In this document: piece after piece, positions 1 through 5,304 of the stretch
How the letters are laid out: the number at the start of each line of letters is the position of its first letter
Position numbering within the stretch: position 1 is the stretch's first letter
The notes under the pieces: generated by a model
What the model was told of the DNA's origin: nothing
The model's input: the letters and a program-made list of their open reading frames with translations, nothing else
Database searches by the model: none
NCBI GenBank assembly: GCA_947453585.1
Contig: CANGHQ010000134.1
Location: 1 to 5,831, forward strand
Length of the DNA stretch: 5,831 nucleotides
Direction of reading: 5' to 3'
Source: Burkholderiales bacterium
Lineage (GTDB): Bacteria; Pseudomonadota; Gammaproteobacteria; Burkholderiales; Burkholderiaceae_C
Made by a program: the position numbers and the translations under genes

Positions 1-786
1 ACCCTCTTGGCGAAACAGCTGGTCGCGCACGTCCGGGTCACGGTCTTCGGCGCGGGACATAAAGCCCTGGTTGTTGCGGATGTTGTTGGAAAACGTGCTC
101 AAGAGCCGCGTGCCCAAAATCTCAAACGCGCCTGCGGGCGCCAGATCGAGCCGCTCCACAAGGATGGCGGTGCAAACGTCACCAAAAATAAAGTGGCAAT
201 CGCGGTCTTTCCAGGCCAAGTGCGCCGAGGTGATTTCGGGGTTGACCACCAAAATCGCCCGCGCTTGGCCGGTACGCACCGCGTTGACGGCCAGTTCCAT
301 TGCAAACGTGGCTGACGAACAGGCCACATTCATGTCAAACGCGTAGCCCTGCACACCCAGTGCGGTCTGAATTTCCACGCCCATGGCCGGGTAGGGGCGC
401 TGCATATTGGCGGCAGCGCAAATCAGGCCGTCCACGTCGGCAGCGGTTTTGCCAGCGGCGTCCAGCGCAGCCTGGCATGCGTGCACGCCAATCTCGGCCA
501 TCATGGAAATTTCGGTGTCCGGGCGGGGCGCAAAGCGCGGGCGCATGCGGGTAGGGTCGAGCACGCCGGCTTTATCCATGACATACCGGCGCTGGATGCC
601 CGAGGCTTTTTCGATGAACTCGACGTTGGAATCGGTCAGCGCCGTGCGGCTGCCAGCGGCGATCTCATCGGCATAACGGGTGTTCTCCAGGGCGGCGTAC
701 TGGTTATAGGCCTCTACCAGCTCCGCGTTAGTGATGGTCTCGGGCGGCGTAAACAAGCCGGTACTGCTGATGGCGACACGGTGCAT
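1..786 (-). CDS. fabH: 3-oxoacyl-ACP synthase III (FabH-type), N-terminal part, cut by window edge
   Basis: This is a thiolase-fold condensing enzyme that joins an acyl-CoA (or acyl-ACP) starter to malonyl-ACP in fatty acid or related synthesis. The frame is open from the ATG at 786 to base 1, giving 262 codons. The nucleophilic cysteine is Cys156 in NVACSSAT (codon 319-321), and SGIQRRY (62-68) matches the TGIRERR region of FabH. The catalytic His and Asn of the Cys-His-Asn triad would lie beyond the left edge, so they cannot be checked. E. coli FabH has its cysteine at 112; the roughly 44 extra residues before it here place this protein in the longer (about 370 aa) FabH group. Substrate preference is therefore uncertain and could be longer than acetyl-CoA. 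A weak Shine-Dalgarno (AAGAGA) lies about 9 nt upstream, and a GATAAT -10-like element lies on the minus strand at 821-826. No fab or acp genes are visible nearby. The family call is strong; the physiological role is inferred. Confidence 0.9.
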   Translation of the reverse strand, partial: MHRVAISSTGLFTPPETITNAELVEAYNQYAALENTRYADEIAAGSRTALTDSNVEFIEKASGIQRRYVMDKAGVLDPTRMRPRFAPRPDTEISMMAEIGVHACQAALDAAGKTAADVDGLICAAANMQRPYPAMGVEIQTALGVQGYAFDMNVACSSATFAMELAVNAVRTGQARAILVVNPEITSAHLAWKDRDCHFIFGDVCTAILVERLDLAPAGAFEILGTRLLSTFSNNIRNNQGFMSRAEDRDPDVRDQLFRQEG

Positions 787-861
787 GGCAAAAGTCTCTT
801 CGTTTTGGTAAGTGGAGCGCATTATCCACGCCCTCATAGATCGCTTCGGCGTGGCGGTTTT

Positions 862-878
862 ACCGGTGCGACACCGGT
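862..878. promoter_or_regulatory. Perfect 7-bp inverted repeat, possible operator
   Basis: ACCGGTG (862-868), a CGA spacer, then CACCGGT (872-878) form a perfect dyad. It lies 76 bp upstream of the fabH start, and about 35 bp upstream of a GATAAT -10-like element (minus strand, 821-826). It could bind a regulator near the -35 region of the fabH promoter, or one controlling the divergent diguanylate cyclase gene. It is not followed by a T-run on either strand, so a terminator is unlikely. No regulator family is assigned. Confidence 0.4.
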
Positions 879-889
879 TTCAGCGCCGT

Positions 890-947
890 GATTAGTTGAA
901 TTTTGTTAAATTCGGTAAAAATTATGCAAATAAATTGGTAAATTTGA
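890..947. promoter_or_regulatory. A+T-rich intergenic block with repeated GTAAATT-like boxes, probable promoter region
   Basis: Within a GC-rich window this block is strikingly A+T-rich. It contains GTTAAATT (905-912), GGTAAAAATT (914-923) and GGTAAATT (937-944), plus a small dyad AATTT-N4-AAATT (899-912). It sits between the divergent fabH and diguanylate cyclase genes and most likely carries the cyclase promoter, possibly with protein binding sites. No clean -35/-10 pair with standard spacing could be picked. The coding frame can be extended back through this block to a TTG at 896, but the base composition argues that it is not translated. Confidence 0.4.
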
Positions 948-1030
948 CTCGGTGTGCTTTCCTGGCGGCAGAATCCAAAAACAAGGGAATCACCCGCGAA
1001 GCCCCTCTTTTTACTGTGATGAAGTCAGCG

Positions 1031-2095
1031 ATGAGCAACCCCGAAGATCCGACCCGCTCGCCTGCGTATTTCCGCTCTCAGGATCCGTCTGCGCTGCACG
1101 CCAACCAGGCTTTGGCCCGTTTGCAGCAAGAGTCGCTCTCGCCCGTGCCGCAAAACTACGAACTGTGGTTTGCCTATTACGCCCAGACGCACCTCGACGT
1201 GGTGCACGCACTCGACACCCTGTCCACGACCCGGCAGCCCATTACCGACACGCTGTGCGAGGGCCTGCACCAGCGGTTTCTGAGTGAGGCCAAAAACAAC
1301 GAAACCGTGCGCGAAACTGGCGCGCGCATCCAGGCCACCATTTCTGGCATGAGCAGCAGCATGGATGCGGCGCGCACTGCCACCCACCAATACAAAGAGG
1401 CTTTGCAAACTGCGGCGAGCCAGTTGAGCGCGCCTGGCGAAAGTGAACAAATTCGCAGCACCCTGCGCACGGTCCTGGACAACACCAGCGACATGCTGGC
1501 CCACAACCAGCAACTCGAAGACGCACTGGCGCAGTCGTCGCAGGTAATGCAGGCGCTGGAGCGCGATCTGGAGGCGGTGCGCAAGCAGTCCCTCACCGAC
1601 AGCCTGACCGCGCTTGCCAACCGCAAAGCCTTTGATGCCGAAATTGCGCGCCTGTCCCAGCAAGCGCAGGCCGACGGCCTGGGGTATTGCATGGTGATGA
1701 TGGATATCGACCACTTCAAGGTGTTTAACGACACCTACGGCCACCAGGTGGGCGACGACGTCTTGCGCCTGGTGGGTCGAACACTCGGCCAGGGCGTGCG
1801 CGGTGGCGACATGGCGGCGCGCTACGGGGGCGAGGAATTTGCCATATTGCTGCCCGGCACCACTTTGCCTTCCGCCTTGAAACTGGCCGAACGGCTGCGC
1901 GCCACGATTGAGGGAATGTCGCTCACGCGCCGCAAGAGTGGCGACAAGCTCAGCCGCATCACCCTCTCAGGCGGGGTGGCCGAAGTGGTGGCGGGTGAGA
2001 CGCCCGATGCCCTGGTGGCCCGCGCCGACGCCGCGCTTTACCTGGCCAAGAGCCGGGGCCGCAACCGGATAGAGGTGCATGCGGGCGGCCGTTAA
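1031..2095 (+). CDS. GGDEF-domain diguanylate cyclase
   Basis: It makes cyclic di-GMP from two GTP, the second messenger for motility and biofilm switching. From the ATG at 1031 it has 354 residues. The N-terminal ~185 residues are soluble and helical, with a VPQNYELWFAYY segment (39-50) seen in other GGDEF proteins and a coiled-coil-like stretch before the cyclase domain. The GGDEF domain follows: DSLTALANRKAFD (190-202), metal-binding DIDHFK (225-230), the GGEEF active loop (266-270), and ADAALYLAKSRGRN near the end. RGGD (257-260), five residues before GGEEF, is a canonical RxxD product-inhibition site, so an active, feedback-controlled enzyme is expected. No transmembrane segment or EAL domain is present, so it is probably cytoplasmic with an unknown input signal. 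Other in-frame starts are ATG 1019 and TTG 896. None has a strong Shine-Dalgarno; 896 would translate the A+T-rich promoter-like block. The gene is monocistronic and convergent with the next gene. Confidence 0.93.
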   Translation: MSNPEDPTRSPAYFRSQDPSALHANQALARLQQESLSPVPQNYELWFAYYAQTHLDVVHALDTLSTTRQPITDTLCEGLHQRFLSEAKNNETVRETGARIQATISGMSSSMDAARTATHQYKEALQTAASQLSAPGESEQIRSTLRTVLDNTSDMLAHNQQLEDALAQSSQVMQALERDLEAVRKQSLTDSLTALANRKAFDAEIARLSQQAQADGLGYCMVMMDIDHFKVFNDTYGHQVGDDVLRLVGRTLGQGVRGGDMAARYGGEEFAILLPGTTLPSALKLAERLRATIEGMSLTRRKSGDKLSRITLSGGVAEVVAGETPDALVARADAALYLAKSRGRNRIEVHAGGR

Positions 2096-2107
2096 ACCTT
2101 CGCCCGC
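2081..2107. terminator. Inverted repeat across the cyclase stop codon, possible weak terminator
   Basis: GCGGGCG (2081-2087) and CGCCCGC (2101-2107) are perfect complements, with a 13-nt loop that contains the TAA of the diguanylate cyclase gene. The site lies between two convergent genes whose stops are only 27 bp apart, so it could slow transcription from either side. There is no T-run on either strand, so it is not a classical intrinsic terminator. Confidence 0.25.
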
Positions 2108-2122
2108 TGGCCCAAAGCGCGC

Positions 2123-2713
2123 CTAGGCCAGCGCCTCGCGCACAAAATCAAGCCGGTCCTGGCCGAAAAACATCTTGTCGCCCACAAAAAACGTGGGTGC
2201 GCCAAAGGCGCCGCGCGCCACCGCCTCTTCGGTGGTGGCCACCAGCGCGGCCTTGACCTCTGGGTCGGCCACCAGCGCCATAAATGGCTCGGCGCCAAAG
2301 CCTGCCGCCCCCAGCACCTCGGCCAGCACCTCCGGTGCGCCCATATTGCGCGGCTGCACCCACATGGCGTTAAAGACGGCATCTACATAGCGCATCAAGT
2401 CTTGCGGGTCGCGCAGTTGCAGGCCAGCGGCGCCGCGCATGAGGGTGAGCGTGTTGATGGGGAAATGCGGGTTGTGCGCAAACGGCACCCCATAGCGCGT
2501 CGCAAAACGCGCCATGTCCTGGCCCATCCAGCGGCCTTTGGCGGGCACGGTCACCGGGCTAGCGTTGCCCGTGGCTTTGAACACGCCGCCCAGCAGCATG
2601 GGGCGGTAGACCACTGTGGCGCCGGTATCTGCGGCTAACTGGGCCAACTGCGTGTGCGCCAGGTAGGTGGTGGGGCTGCCAAAGTCAAAGAAAAATTCAA
2701 CGGTTTTTTGCAT
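2123..2713 (-). CDS. 2-hydroxychromene-2-carboxylate isomerase family protein (DsbA/GST-kappa fold)
   Basis: This is a 196-residue thioredoxin-fold protein of the 2-hydroxychromene-2-carboxylate isomerase (NahD) / GST-kappa family. Characterised members use glutathione to isomerise aromatic-degradation intermediates. The N-terminal FFFDFGSPTTY (7-17) carries Ser13, which matches the glutathione-activating serine of NahD in the DFxSPxxY motif. HFPINT (83-88) is typical of the family. GAPTFFVG (171-178) holds the cis-proline of the thioredoxin fold (Pro173), followed by the usual GDKMFFGQDRLDFV tail. The start at 2713 is chosen because AAGGAG lies 5 nt upstream; a longer GTG start at 2764 would overlap the preceding gene and has no such site. 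It is the last gene of the minus-strand cluster, 32 nt after the SDR gene. No naphthalene or other ring-cleavage genes are nearby, so the true substrate is unknown; it could be a glutathione-dependent isomerase or transferase in another pathway. Confidence 0.9.
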   Translation of the reverse strand: MQKTVEFFFDFGSPTTYLAHTQLAQLAADTGATVVYRPMLLGGVFKATGNASPVTVPAKGRWMGQDMARFATRYGVPFAHNPHFPINTLTLMRGAAGLQLRDPQDLMRYVDAVFNAMWVQPRNMGAPEVLAEVLGAAGFGAEPFMALVADPEVKAALVATTEEAVARGAFGAPTFFVGDKMFFGQDRLDFVREALA

Positions 2714-2718
2714 ACATG

Positions 2719-2724
2719 CTCCTT
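2719..2724 (-). promoter_or_regulatory. Shine-Dalgarno AAGGAG of the isomerase-family gene
   Basis: A full-strength AAGGAG is read on the minus strand 5 nt before the ATG at 2713. It fixes that start and rules against the upstream GTG at 2764. Confidence 0.75.
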
Positions 2725-2745
2725 TTGTTTTCTTGGGGTGCGCGC

Positions 2746-3480
2746 TTACCAGCTTTCCGTCCACGGACGCAAGTCAAGCTCGTGCGTCCAGGCGCTGCGG
2801 GGCTGGCGGTGCAGCTGCCAATATGTCTCGGCAATGTGGTCCGGGTTAAGAATGCCGTCTTGGTCTTTCAGCGCGTAACGCGCCGGAAAATTCTCGGCAA
2901 TGAACTGGGTGTCAATCGCGCCGTCAATCACCGTGTGCGCCACGTGAATGCCTTGGGGGCCAAGTTCGCGCGCCATGCTTTGCGCCAGCGCCCGCAGCGC
3001 GTGCTTGGCCCCGGCAAAGGCCGAGAACCCAGCCGCACCCCGCAGGCTGGCTGTGGCGCCGGTAAAAATAATCGTGCCCTGGCCGCGCTTGAGCATGGCT
3101 TTGGCCACCTCGCGGCCCATCAAAAAGCCCGACAACGCGCCCATTTCCCACACCTTGCGGTAAACGCGCTCGGTCGTGTCAGTTACTGAGAAGCGCACAT
3201 TGGCGCCAATGTTGAACACCGCCACCTCAATCGGCGCAATATCGCGCTCAATGCCTTCAACCAGCGCCACCATCTCCGCCTCGACCCGGGCGTCCGAGCC
3301 AAAGGCGTGCGCTTGGCCGCCTTCGGCCTCAATTTGCGCCACCAGGGGCAAGAGCTTATCGCGCTGGCGCCGCGAGACGCAGGCAATCAGGCCCTCGCGC
3401 GCAAAGCGCCGGGCAATGGCGCCGCCGGTGGCGTCTCCGGCGCCCACCACCAATACCGATTTTGCGGTGCTCATGCTCAT
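2746..3480 (-). CDS. SDR-fold protein lacking the classical catalytic Ser/Tyr (SDR_c10-like)
   Basis: This is a Rossmann-fold short-chain dehydrogenase/reductase relative of 244 residues. The nucleotide-binding loop is GAGDATGG (13-20), an imperfect match to TGxxxGxG. The active-site segment is TGATASLRGAAGF followed by SAFAGAK. By spacing, Lys159 is kept, the catalytic Tyr is Phe155, the catalytic Ser is Ala142, and the structural Asn is probably Gly115. This pattern (Phe for Tyr, nearby Lys kept, incomplete Gly motif) matches what I recall of the classical-SDR subgroup 10 (cd05373). Family members are annotated as oxidoreductases but their reaction is not established; the protein may bind NAD(P) without classical dehydrogenase chemistry. 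Three in-frame ATGs (3486, 3480, 3474) sit in a hexanucleotide repeat. GGAG at 3488-3491 is 7 nt from 3480, so that start is preferred; 3486 would overlap the preceding stop as ATGA. It is tightly coupled to the methionine synthase gene upstream and precedes the isomerase-family gene. Confidence 0.88.
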   Translation of the reverse strand: MSMSTAKSVLVVGAGDATGGAIARRFAREGLIACVSRRQRDKLLPLVAQIEAEGGQAHAFGSDARVEAEMVALVEGIERDIAPIEVAVFNIGANVRFSVTDTTERVYRKVWEMGALSGFLMGREVAKAMLKRGQGTIIFTGATASLRGAAGFSAFAGAKHALRALAQSMARELGPQGIHVAHTVIDGAIDTQFIAENFPARYALKDQDGILNPDHIAETYWQLHRQPRSAWTHELDLRPWTESW

Positions 3481-3490
3481 GCTCATGCTC
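3469..3490. repeat. Hexanucleotide tandem repeat (GCTCAT), about 3.7 copies, at a gene start
   Basis: Three perfect GCTCAT units followed by GCTC, read on the minus strand as ATGAGC repeats. It encodes Met-Ser repeats at the SDR N-terminus. It also contains the TGA stop of the methionine synthase gene (3483-3485) and overlaps the Shine-Dalgarno GGAG. The unit length is a multiple of three, so copy-number change keeps the reading frame but adds or removes in-frame start codons. Confidence 0.9.
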
Positions 3491-4520
3491 CGGCGTAGCG
3501 TTGGCGGGCCAGGGCAGCGCCCAGGGCCAGGGCTTCGAGCTTGCGCAGGGCAATGTCGCGGTTCATGGGCGCCATGCCGCAGTTGGTGCAGGCAATGAGC
3601 TTCATCTTGGGCACAAACTGCAGCGCTTTGCCAATGGTGTCGGCCACTTCTTCGGCGGTTTCCACCACGTCAGATGCCACGTCAATCACGCCCACCATCA
3701 CTTCCTTGCCCGAGAGCAAAGCCATCAAGTCCATGGGCACGTGCGAATGAAAGCATTCCAGGCTCACTTGCTGAATGCTGCTCTTGGCCAGCGCGGGAAA
3801 CACTTTTTCGTACTGGCGCCATTCATGGCCCAAGGTGTTTTTCCAGTCCATATTGGCGGCAATGCCGTAGCCGTAGCAAATGTGCACTGCAGTTTTGCAG
3901 GTCAGCCCCTGGGCAGCGCGCTCCAGGGCGGCAACGCCCCAGTCGGCGGCGTCTTCCATGTAGACATTGAAGGCAGGCTCGTCAAATTGGATGATGTCCA
4001 CGCCGTCTGCCTGCAGGGCCAGCGCCTCTTGGTTGAGCAGCTCGGCAAAGGCAAAGGCCATTTTGATCTTGCCCTCGCGCCCGCCGCCATAAAAGCGGTC
4101 GGCCACGGTGTCCACAATCGTCATCGGGCCGGGCAGGGTGAATTTGAGCGTGCGCTTGGTGTGGGCGCGGGCAATGCGGGCTTCCAGCGCGTGCACCCGG
4201 CCTTTAAGGCGCAGCGGCCCCACGACTTGCGGCACCTGCGCGTCGTAGCGGTTGTTGCGGATGCCCATGGTGACCTTGTTCTCAAAGTCAATGCCTTCGA
4301 CCTGCTCCAGAAAACCGTGCACAAAGTGCTGGCGCGCCTGTTCGCCGTCGCCAATCACGTCCAAGCCCAGGTCTTCCTGGGTTTTGACCCAGAGCAGGGT
4401 GGCGTCAGACTTGGCTTCGATCAGGGCGGCGCCCTCGGCCTTCCACTGCGGCCAGAGTTTTTGGGTTTCGGCCAGCCAGACGGGTTTGGGCAGGCTGCCA
4501 GCGATTGCGGTGGGGAACAT
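3483..4520 (-). CDS. mesD: Short (core) cobalamin-independent-type methionine synthase, MesD-like
   Basis: A 345-residue protein matching only the C-terminal catalytic half of MetE (full MetE is about 750 aa). Such core enzymes methylate homocysteine to methionine on a zinc site. The zinc ligands are all visible: His213 and Cys215 in HICYGYG, Glu255 in SLEC, and Cys314 in TNCGM. AGSLPKP (7-13), DGEQ (58-61) and QFDEPAFN (178-185) are further family landmarks. The overall sequence resembles the Acinetobacter-type MesD that I recall, a folate-independent synthase reported to need oxygen and the partner MesX (DUF1852). No MesX gene is in this window. The ATG at 4520 has AGGAGA (4529-4534) 8 nt upstream. 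It begins the minus-strand cluster and its stop overlaps the earliest SDR start. An alternative is another MetE-fold thiol alkyltransferase, such as epoxyalkane:coenzyme M transferase, but the resemblance favours methionine synthase. The gene symbol is a similarity call by eye. Confidence 0.88.
   Translation of the reverse strand: MFPTAIAGSLPKPVWLAETQKLWPQWKAEGAALIEAKSDATLLWVKTQEDLGLDVIGDGEQARQHFVHGFLEQVEGIDFENKVTMGIRNNRYDAQVPQVVGPLRLKGRVHALEARIARAHTKRTLKFTLPGPMTIVDTVADRFYGGGREGKIKMAFAFAELLNQEALALQADGVDIIQFDEPAFNVYMEDAADWGVAALERAAQGLTCKTAVHICYGYGIAANMDWKNTLGHEWRQYEKVFPALAKSSIQQVSLECFHSHVPMDLMALLSGKEVMVGVIDVASDVVETAEEVADTIGKALQFVPKMKLIACTNCGMAPMNRDIALRKLEALALGAALARQRYAGA
3488..3491 (-). promoter_or_regulatory. 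Shine-Dalgarno GGAG for the SDR gene, inside the upstream gene's 3' end
   Basis: GGAG on the minus strand is 1 nt from the ATG at 3486, 7 nt from 3480 and 13 nt from 3474. Only 3480 has ideal spacing. It lies in the last codons of the methionine synthase gene, consistent with translational coupling. Confidence 0.55.
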
Positions 4521-4528
4521 GGTGCTTG

Positions 4529-4534
4529 TCTCCT
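4529..4534 (-). promoter_or_regulatory. Shine-Dalgarno AGGAGA of the methionine synthase gene
   Basis: AGGAGA is read on the minus strand 8 nt before the ATG at 4520 and supports that start. The 94-nt gap upstream shows no TGAA-N5-TTCA MetR-type dyad and is too short for a cobalamin riboswitch. Confidence 0.7.
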
Positions 4535-4585
4535 GTTTTTTGGGGTGGGTGGCCGCGCCGGTCTTTGCCAGCGTTAGGTTTCAAA

Positions 4586-4604
4586 GGGGGCGCCTGGCAC
4601 CCCC
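4586..4604 (-). terminator. Strong GC hairpin after the DUF1993 gene, probable terminator
   Basis: On the minus strand, 10 nt past the DUF1993 stop, GGGGGTGC pairs with GCGCCCCC (one T-G wobble) around a 3-nt loop. It is followed by TTTGAAA, which is a short T-tract. It probably terminates or attenuates transcription from DUF1993 and so separates it from the methionine synthase cluster, although the weak T-tract leaves room for read-through. Confidence 0.5.
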
Positions 4605-4614
4605 GAAAGGACAA

Positions 4615-5121
4615 TTAAGGGTTGCCCAAGAAGTCGCGCTTGCCGATCTCTACGCCATTGTGGCGAAGGATGGCAAAAGCGGTTGTCACATGGAAATACA
4701 CATTGGGCATGGCGTGGCCCAGCAAAAACTGCATGCCTTTGTAATGCGTTTCCTTGTCGCCGCGCTTGGTGACGATGTCCTTGTCTTCGGTGCCGTCAAT
4801 TTGTGCGGGAGCGAAAGTTTGCACATAGGCCACGGTCTTGGCTACGCGGGCTTTGAGTTCTTCAAAGGTGCGCTCGTTGTCCTCGTAAGCCGGGATTTCG
4901 ACCCCAGCCAGGCGCGCCATCACGCCCTTGGCGGTGTCGCTGGCAATTTGCACCTGGCGGCGAAAGCTCAGCATGTCGGGGTACAGGCGAAAGTCGATCA
5001 GCGCGGCGGGGTCGATTTTTTTGGCTTCGACGTGGGCTTGCGCTTTGTCCAGAATGTTGATCAGGTTGTTGAGGCTGTTGACCAAGCGGGGGACGCTGGC
5101 TTGGTACATGGAAATCGTCAT
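4615..5121 (-). CDS. DUF1993 family protein
   Basis: A 168-residue soluble protein of the DUF1993 family (PF09351), recognised from the conserved C-terminal region HAMPNVYFHVTTAFAILRHN (136-155) and the following GVEIGKRDFLG. DUF1993 proteins are predicted helical bundles related to DinB-like folds; no biochemical role is known to me. His136, His144 and His154 are candidate metal-binding residues by analogy with DinB, which is inference. No signal peptide or membrane segment is visible. The ATG at 5121 has only a weak GAAAG 9 nt upstream; an in-frame ATG at 5109 has no better site. An A7 run at 5016-5022 (minus strand AAAAAAA, coding Lys-Lys-Ile) leaves the frame intact. The gene is divergent from the FAD dehydrogenase and is followed by a hairpin, so it may be transcribed alone. 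Confidence 0.9.
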   Translation of the reverse strand: MTISMYQASVPRLVNSLNNLINILDKAQAHVEAKKIDPAALIDFRLYPDMLSFRRQVQIASDTAKGVMARLAGVEIPAYEDNERTFEELKARVAKTVAYVQTFAPAQIDGTEDKDIVTKRGDKETHYKGMQFLLGHAMPNVYFHVTTAFAILRHNGVEIGKRDFLGNP

Positions 5122-5146
5122 GGTGGTGGCTTTCGGGTGAAGTTAG

Positions 5147-5165
5147 GCGCGCAAATCGGGCGCGC
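5147..5165. promoter_or_regulatory. GCGCGC-N7-GCGCGC inverted repeat in the DUF1993 leader
   Basis: GCGCGC (5147-5152) and GCGCGC (5160-5165) can form a 6-bp stem with a 7-nt loop, 26 bp upstream of the DUF1993 ATG. It could be an mRNA leader hairpin or an operator, but GC-rich alternating sequence makes chance occurrence quite possible. A TAAGAT -10-like element on the minus strand lies just upstream (5172-5177), without a good -35. Confidence 0.25.
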
Positions 5166-5261
5166 GGCGGCATCTTATCTGCGACCCGGGGCACTTGCGG
5201 TTTGGCTGGTCATTGGGCGTTTGCTGGCCAGCGACGATCCACCAGTTGGCAGCCCTCTGGC

Positions 5262-5283
5262 GTATGCTGCGCGCTCTGCATAC
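5262..5283. promoter_or_regulatory. GTATGC-N10-GCATAC dyad upstream of the FAD dehydrogenase, possible operator
   Basis: GTATGC (5262-5267) and GCATAC (5278-5283) are perfect 6-bp arms spaced by 10 bp, ending 21 bp before the ATG at 5305. The left arm contains TATGCT (5263-5268), a possible -10 element, so a bound regulator would overlap the promoter or transcription start. A TTGGCA is present at 5246-5251 but is too close to TATGCT to be its -35. No regulator is identified. Confidence 0.35.
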
Positions 5284-5304
5284 TTCGACTGAGGAAGCCC
5301 GACC

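Noticed and set aside
896..1030. 45-codon N-terminal extension of the diguanylate cyclase from a TTG start
   Set aside because: The extension begins in the A+T-rich promoter-like block, has no Shine-Dalgarno, and its residues resemble no conserved domain.
1025..1744. 239-codon and 185-codon minus-strand frames opposite the diguanylate cyclase
   Set aside because: Both overlap the same GGDEF gene in antisense and have no family resemblance.
2714..2764. 17-codon N-terminal extension of the isomerase-family gene from a GTG
   Set aside because: It overlaps the SDR gene's end, lacks a ribosome site, and the ATG at 2713 has a strong AAGGAG.
3462..4577. 371-codon open frame on the plus strand opposite the methionine synthase gene
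   Set aside because: It is the antisense shadow of a gene with all family motifs and zinc ligands; its translation is rich in His, Gly, Val and Ala and shows no recognisable domain. Long antisense frames are common in GC-rich genes.
5016..5022. A7 homopolymer in DUF1993 as a programmed frameshift site
   Set aside because: The frame is intact through it, and no alternative-frame product of interest follows.
5223..5232. GCTGGCCAGC palindrome in the DUF1993/dehydrogenase spacer
   Set aside because: It is a short GC-rich palindrome with no spacing relation to a promoter; chance is likely.
4252..5292. 346-codon plus-strand open frame across the start of the methionine synthase gene and DUF1993
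   Set aside because: It runs antisense through two well-supported genes and their intergenic gap, with no recognisable domain.
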